A DNA stretch of 10,264 nucleotides from Saccoglossus kowalevskii. Taxonomy: Eukaryota; Hemichordata; Enteropneusta; Harrimaniidae. The stretch is from assembly GCF_000003605.2 (NCBI RefSeq), contig NW_003128869.1, forward strand, positions 246,031 through 256,294, written 5' to 3'. Position numbers and translations under genes: made by a program. Position 1 is the first letter of the stretch; each line of letters opens with the position of its first letter. The notes beneath the pieces were generated by a model, which saw nothing but the letters and a program-made list of their open reading frames with translations, was not told the origin of the DNA and did no database searches. This document shows positions 9,701-10,264 of this stretch, piece after piece.

Positions 9701-9845
9701 CAATTCCCTAGTTGGTATTTTGATCCAGATGCTGATGATGGACATGGTGAATGTAAACAATTCATGTTTGGTGGCTGCAAGGGAAATAAGAATAGATTCC
9801 GTGACAAATCTACCTGTGACCATGCATGTGGCACACTTACAAGAG
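635..9845 (+). CDS. PAPLN: Papilin-like gene, partial: 14 exons in phase
   Basis: Exons are 635-758, 1012-1092, 1572-1744, 2130-2262, 2609-2735, 3100-3316, 3748-3915, 4193-4366, 4479-4658, 5811-5952, 7090-7228, 8407-8681, 8828-9016 and 9660-9845. All introns are GT-AG, and the phases (1,1,0,1,2,0,0,0,0,1,2,1,1) match across every junction, giving 769 codons without a stop. Domain order: end of ADAMTS cysteine-rich module (1-28), spacer (about 29-155), six TSRs (156-504), four 24-residue GCCxDG repeats (524-641), two Kunitz domains (647-697, 710-764). The cysteine-rich/spacer/TSR cassette followed by Kunitz domains is the papilin architecture. Papilins are secreted basement-membrane and matrix proteins; the family is known for roles in cell migration and organ formation and for influencing ADAMTS proteases. 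Both ends are missing, so the signal peptide, first TSR and C-terminal Ig/PLAC modules cannot be assessed. An ADAMTS-like protein without Kunitz domains is excluded by exons 13-14. The exon structure is inferred by eye, without transcript support. Confidence 0.9.
759..1011 (+). other. Intron 1
   Basis: 253-base phase 1 intron, GTAAGA to TTTTAG. AT-rich, with a short TATATATATGAG run near 895. No other feature was seen. Confidence 0.85.
1012..1092 (+). CDS. PAPLN: Exon 2: ADAMTS spacer, first strand region
   Basis: This is an 81-base phase 1-1 exon between TATTTTAG and G|GTAAGC. It encodes residues 42-68 with the motif [12 protein letters not shown] followed by SDDFL, which matches the conserved spacer pattern I-P-x-G-A-x-x-I-x-I-x-E. 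It is too short to be found as an isolated open frame. It was placed from the family pattern and from exact phase agreement with exons 1 and 3: the split codons give Gly42 and Ala69. Confidence 0.9.
1093..1571 (+). other. Intron 2
   Basis: 479-base phase 1 intron, GTAAGC to TTTTTAG. Its 3' half is occupied by the MITE-like element at 1322-1510. Nothing else is recognisable. Confidence 0.85.
1322..1510. mobile_element. MITE-like element with 14-bp terminal inverted repeats
   Basis: The left end ACTGTAAAACATGT (1322-1335) is the exact reverse complement of the right end ACATGTTTTACAGT (1497-1510), 189 bp overall. Bases outside continue the symmetry imperfectly (AACAAAC on the left, TTTGTT on the right). 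The interior has three TTCGCTA-type motifs (near 1427, 1443, 1469), and the left side has CGAATTTAGC (1344-1353), giving partial inner complementarity. There is no coding capacity and no clear target-site duplication. A short non-autonomous DNA transposon is the simplest reading, but the family cannot be named. Confidence 0.5.
1572..1744 (+). CDS. PAPLN: Exon 3: ADAMTS spacer, middle
   Basis: The exon lies between TTTTTAG and GTT|GTATGT (phase 1 in, 0 out) and encodes residues 69-126. The stretch [17 protein letters not shown] is typical of spacer domains (L-A-[IV]-R ... Y-x-L-N-G). It continues through [12 protein letters not shown] to [11 protein letters not shown]. One N-glycosylation sequon is present, Asn72-Gly-Ser74. 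The frame is open past the donor for two codons and then hits TAA at 1751-1753, which supports ending the exon at 1744. Confidence 0.9.
1745..2129 (+). other. Intron 3
   Basis: 385-base phase 0 intron, GTATGT to TTTGTATAG. AT-rich, with no repeat or RNA gene recognised. Confidence 0.8.
2130..2262 (+). CDS. PAPLN: Exon 4: spacer end and start of TSR-A
   Basis: The acceptor is TTTGTATAG and the donor G|GTGAGT (phase 0 in, 1 out), encoding residues 127-170 plus part of Gly171. VKYEYSIP (136-143) is the standard closing motif of the spacer. TSR-A follows, beginning at Trp156 with the O-fucosylation consensus CSQKCG (164-169). The intron interrupts TSR-A after CGA, a different place from the introns between TSRs C to F. 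Confidence 0.9.
2263..2608 (+). other. Intron 4
   Basis: 346-base phase 1 intron, GTGAGT to TTTTATAG. An open frame at 2402-2587 has no domain character and lies wholly inside the intron. Nothing else was seen. Confidence 0.8.
2609..2735 (+). CDS. PAPLN: Exon 5: rest of TSR-A
   Basis: The exon lies between TTTTATAG and AT|GTAAGT (phase 1 in, 2 out) and encodes residues 171-213. It supplies the GYQLRGVTC strand and Cys179, 193, 205 and 210, completing the six-cysteine TSR-A that started in exon 4. The sequon Asn202-Lys-Thr204 lies just before Cys205. The split codon with exon 6 gives Met213. The domain has a single leading Trp (Trp156) and Phe161 rather than the usual Trp ladder. Confidence 0.9.
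2736..3099 (+). other. Intron 5
   Basis: 364-base phase 2 intron, GTAAGT to TGTTTTTAG. It contains a weak inverted pair TACAGAT/ATCTGTA near 2939-2968. Nothing convincing beyond this. Confidence 0.8.
3100..3316 (+). CDS. PAPLN: Exon 6: TSR-B and leading tryptophans of TSR-C
   Basis: The acceptor is TGTTTTTAG and the donor AGG|GTAAGT (phase 2 in, 0 out), encoding residues 213-285. TSR-B spans 214-275 with [14 protein letters not shown] and six cysteines (222, 226, 238, 255, 269, 275). It has an extra residue in the usual CGxG turn (CGRHG). The exon then gives the W-x4-W start of TSR-C (WQVGRWSR, 278-285) and stops directly before its first cysteine. Confidence 0.92.
3317..3747 (+). other. Intron 6, with a short TATATGATT repeat
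   Basis: 431-base phase 0 intron, GTAAGT to TTCTATAG. Bases 3661-3695 are a low-complexity run of TATATGATTTA-like units. Two TGACCT hexamers occur at 3408-3413 and 3424-3429. No gene was seen. Confidence 0.8.
3748..3915 (+). CDS. PAPLN: Exon 7: body of TSR-C and start of TSR-D
   Basis: The acceptor is TTTTCTATAG and the donor GAG|GTCTGT (phase 0 both sides, 168 bases), encoding residues 286-341. It carries all six TSR-C cysteines (286, 290, 301, 312, 324, 329) with CSAQCG for O-fucosylation. It then encodes WMVSHFSE, the head of TSR-D. Phe339 sits where the other late TSRs have the second Trp. The donor is weaker than its neighbours, being GTCTGT rather than GTAAGT, but the next exon continues in phase exactly at the TSR-D cysteine. 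Confidence 0.92.
3916..4192 (+). other. Intron 7
   Basis: 277-base phase 0 intron, GTCTGT to TTTTGTATAG. AT-rich, and nothing else was seen in it. Confidence 0.85.
4193..4366 (+). CDS. PAPLN: Exon 8: body of TSR-D and start of TSR-E
   Basis: The acceptor is TTTTGTATAG and the donor GAA|GTAAGT (phase 0 both sides, 174 bases), encoding residues 342-399. TSR-D cysteines are at 342, 346, 357, 370, 382 and 388, starting CSQDCGRG. The exon ends in DWHASTWSE, the tryptophan head of TSR-E. Its boundaries are placed identically to those of exons 7 and 9 relative to the domain, which points to exon duplication. Confidence 0.92.
4367..4478 (+). other. Intron 8
   Basis: 112-base phase 0 intron, GTAAGT to TTCATCAG, the shortest in the window. 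No other feature. Confidence 0.88.
4479..4658 (+). CDS. PAPLN: Exon 9: body of TSR-E and start of TSR-F
   Basis: The acceptor is TTATTCATCAG and the donor CGG|GTAAGT (phase 0 both sides, 180 bases), encoding residues 400-459. TSR-E cysteines are at 400, 404, 415, 431, 443 and 448, starting CSSECGEG. The exon ends in WFSGPWTR, the head of TSR-F. Its last 72 bases (codons 436-459) are copy 1 of the 86-bp tandem array that continues into the intron. The donor at 4659 is chosen because it is the only one in the array that keeps exon 10 in frame without a stop. Confidence 0.92.
4587..5147 (+). repeat. 86-bp tandem array spanning the exon 9/intron 9 boundary
   Basis: Copies start at 4587, 4673, 4759, 4845, 4931 and 5017, exactly 86 bases apart. 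A seventh copy at 5103 has a 5-bp deletion and stops at about 5147. Each unit is 24 codons from the 3' end of exon 9 (72 bases, starting AAACCAGCAAGCACACAGAC) plus 14 intron bases beginning with the donor GTAAGTTTGAATCT. Copy 1 is the functional exon end. Copies 1-2 share GAAAGTGAGCCG, while copies 3-6 have GACAGTGAGCCA, so at least two rounds of expansion occurred. Copies differ by only a few bases, so the array is young or has been homogenised. Confidence 0.97.
4659..5810 (+). other. Intron 9
   Basis: 1152-base phase 0 intron. The first 490 bases are the 86-bp array. The remainder, 5148-5810, is AT-rich unique sequence ending in the acceptor ATATTTTCAG, and no further feature was recognised there. 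Confidence 0.85.
4745..5094 (+). other. Duplicated splice donors inside the array
   Basis: Copies of the exon 9 donor lie at 4745, 4831 and 4917 (all GTAAGT, identical to the real donor at 4659), 5003 (GTAATT, preceded by TGA instead of CGG) and 5089 (GTTAGT). Use of the 4745 donor adds 86 bases and shifts exon 10 into a frame with an early TAA. Use of any later donor meets an in-frame TAA at 4746-4748. These sites are therefore predicted to be either silent decoys or sources of truncated, decay-prone transcripts. Actual use is not visible from sequence. Confidence 0.7.
5811..5952 (+). CDS. PAPLN: Exon 10: body of TSR-F
   Basis: The acceptor is ATATTTTCAG and the donor G|GTATAT (phase 0 in, 1 out, 142 bases), encoding residues 460-506. 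TSR-F cysteines are at 460, 464, 475, 487, 499 and 504, starting CTEPCGTGG. This is the last TSR seen, and the exon leaves in phase 1 just after its final cysteine. It therefore breaks the phase-0 series of exons 7-9 and closes the TSR block. Confidence 0.92.
5953..7089 (+). other. Intron 10
   Basis: 1137-base phase 1 intron, GTATAT to TCATTCTAG. Several short open frames (for example 6247-6465 +, 6353-6580 -, 6787-7032 +) have no cysteine pattern or domain. No RNA gene or repeat was recognised. Confidence 0.75.
7090..7228 (+). CDS. PAPLN: Exon 11: linker and first lagrin-type cysteine repeat
   Basis: The acceptor is TCATTCTAG and the donor AG|GTAATT (phase 1 in, 2 out), encoding residues 507-553. 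A 17-residue linker precedes repeat 1 (524-547), which has the pattern C-x6-CC-x13-GC with FGCCLNG, DGP and YGC. This pattern (C ... GCCxDG ... A-x-G-P ... GC) is found in papilin and lacunin proteins, where it has been called the lagrin repeat (name from memory). Its biochemical role is unknown to me. The long introns on both sides were searched for further exons without a convincing one. Confidence 0.87.
7229..8406 (+). other. Intron 11
   Basis: 1178-base phase 2 intron, GTAATT to TTTACAG. It contains a small cluster of inverted TTTAAACAGG-type words at 7316-7378 (CCTGTTTAAA, TAAACACTGTTTA, TTTAAACAGG). The rest is AT-rich without recognisable genes. Confidence 0.75.
8407..8681 (+). CDS. 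PAPLN: Exon 12: three lagrin-type cysteine repeats
   Basis: The acceptor is TCAATTTACAG and the donor G|GTATTA (phase 2 in, 1 out, 275 bases), encoding residues 553-644. Repeats 2, 3 and 4 lie at 555-578, 586-609 and 618-641. Each is exactly 24 residues, with the first cysteine at position 1, CC at 8-9 and GC at 23-24. Repeat 3 departs from the others in having ALAADKAGC where they have a Gly-Pro. The three repeats share one exon, while repeat 1 is on its own in exon 11. Confidence 0.9.
8682..8827 (+). other. Intron 12, open if retained
   Basis: 146-base phase 1 intron, GTATTA to GTGTTCAG. It has no stop codon in the reading frame of exon 12. Retention would therefore extend the protein through the intron and then out of frame in exon 13, to a stop at 9107-9109. 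Confidence 0.85.
8828..9016 (+). CDS. PAPLN: Exon 13: Kunitz domain 1
   Basis: The acceptor is TTTTTGTGTTCAG and the donor G|GTAGTC (phase 1-1, 189 bases), encoding residues 645-707. The cysteine spacing C-x8-C-x15-C-x7-C-x12-C-x3-C (647-697) is the exact canonical Kunitz/BPTI pattern, with FWYGGC and the conserved N-x-N-R-F. The residue after the second cysteine (P1) is Arg657, as in inhibitors of trypsin-like serine proteases; inhibition is inferred, not shown. A short acidic/proline tail (DADPPQE) follows the domain. Confidence 0.95.
9017..9659 (+). other. Intron 13
   Basis: 643-base phase 1 intron, GTAGTC to TATTTTAG. AT-rich. A possible small linker exon starting at 9558 was considered and not accepted. 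Nothing else was seen. Confidence 0.75.
9660..9845 (+). CDS. PAPLN: Exon 14: Kunitz domain 2, with a loop insertion
   Basis: The acceptor is TATTTTAG and the donor G|GTAAGC (phase 1-1, 186 bases), encoding residues 708-769. Kunitz spacing is C-x8-C-x19-C-x7-C-x12-C-x3-C (710-764). The segment between the second and third cysteines is four residues longer than the usual 15, and the extra length falls in the acidic stretch [22 protein letters not shown] carries the conserved core. P1 is Lys720 in GPCKG, again of trypsin-inhibitor type. The phase-1 donor implies at least one further exon to the right. Confidence 0.94.
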
Positions 9846-9968
9846 GTAAGCGCAATCATGTGGGTCTCGCAATTCAGTGGCATTTGTTAGTGAAGACAAT
9901 TCTGTTGAATAAAATGGTTCTGTTTTGTATTAATTAATGTTTGTGCAATGTTGCCATTTTATTTTCAT

Positions 9969-9999
9969 TGTCTGGGCTCAAATAACTTGAGCCCAGACA
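9969..9999. repeat. Perfect 13-bp inverted repeat (hairpin)
   Basis: TGTCTGGGCTCAA (9969-9981) and TTGAGCCCAGACA (9987-9999) are exact reverse complements around a 5-base ATAAC loop. The stem is GC-richer than the surrounding intron. It is too short for a microRNA precursor, and no function is known. Confidence 0.9.
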
Positions 10000-10070
10000 T
10001 TGCATTCATAGTCAGTTGCTGCAATGTTGAACAAATTTACGATATACACATGGAAGCAAAGCGTTCAAAA

Positions 10071-10264
10071 TGATACAGTACATGCATTAATTATTCCATG
10101 GTACAGTACATGCATTAATTATTCCATGATACAGTACATGCATTAATTAATCCATGATACAGTACATGCATTAATTATTCCATGATACAGTACATGCATT
10201 AATTATTCCATGATACAGTACATGCATTAATTATTCCATGATACAGTACATGCATTAATTATTT
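10071..10264. repeat. 28-bp minisatellite running off the right end
   Basis: Units start at 10071, 10099, 10127, 10155, 10183, 10211 and 10239, each 28 bases, beginning TGATACAGTACATGCATTAA and continuing TTATTCCA. The only internal changes are GG for GA at the start of unit 2, a TTAATCCA ending in unit 4, and a TTATTT ending at the window edge. There are no spacers between units. The array continues outside the window for an unknown length. Confidence 0.97.

Larger units (their letters stand above)
9846..10264 (+). other. Start of intron 14
   Basis: It begins at donor GTAAGC after the second Kunitz exon and runs past the window edge. It holds the hairpin at 9969-9999 and the 28-bp minisatellite from 10071. 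Confidence 0.8.

Noticed and set aside
10071-10264. 28-bp direct repeats resembling a CRISPR array
   Set aside because: Units abut with no spacers, and the sequence is an intron of an animal gene. It is a minisatellite.

Overview
The window is one stretch of a single animal gene on the + strand, cut off at both ends. Fourteen coding exons with GT-AG introns join in phase into one open frame of 2308 bases (769 codons plus one base, no internal stop). The domain order identifies it as papilin, a secreted extracellular-matrix protein related to the ADAMTS-like proteins. Introns are AT-rich, 112 to about 1180 bases long, and contain simple repeats and a MITE-like element. This suggests an invertebrate metazoan, perhaps marine, but the sequence alone does not fix the phylum. 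All residue numbers below refer to the joined partial protein, with residue 1 encoded at 635-637.

Layout: 1-634 is an intron or upstream region with no convincing exon. Exons 1-4 (635-2262) encode the end of the ADAMTS cysteine-rich module and the ADAMTS spacer. Exons 4-10 (2130-5952) encode six thrombospondin type-1 repeats (TSRs A-F), all with six cysteines. Exons 11-12 (7090-8681) encode four very regular 24-residue cysteine repeats of the GCCxDG type (lagrin-type, typical of papilin and lacunin). Exons 13 and 14 (8828-9016, 9660-9845) each encode one Kunitz domain. Exon 14 ends on a normal donor, so more exons lie downstream. The start codon, signal peptide, first TSR and C-terminus are outside the window.

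The most unusual part is at 4587-5147. The 3' end of exon 9 (72 coding bases) and the first 14 bases of its intron, including the splice donor, are tandemly copied as an 86-bp unit, six full copies plus a partial seventh. This leaves an array of intact and decaying splice donors just downstream of the real one. By frame arithmetic only the first donor gives a full-length protein. Other non-coding structure includes a MITE-like element in intron 2, a perfect 13-bp hairpin at 9969-9999, and a 28-bp minisatellite running off the right end.
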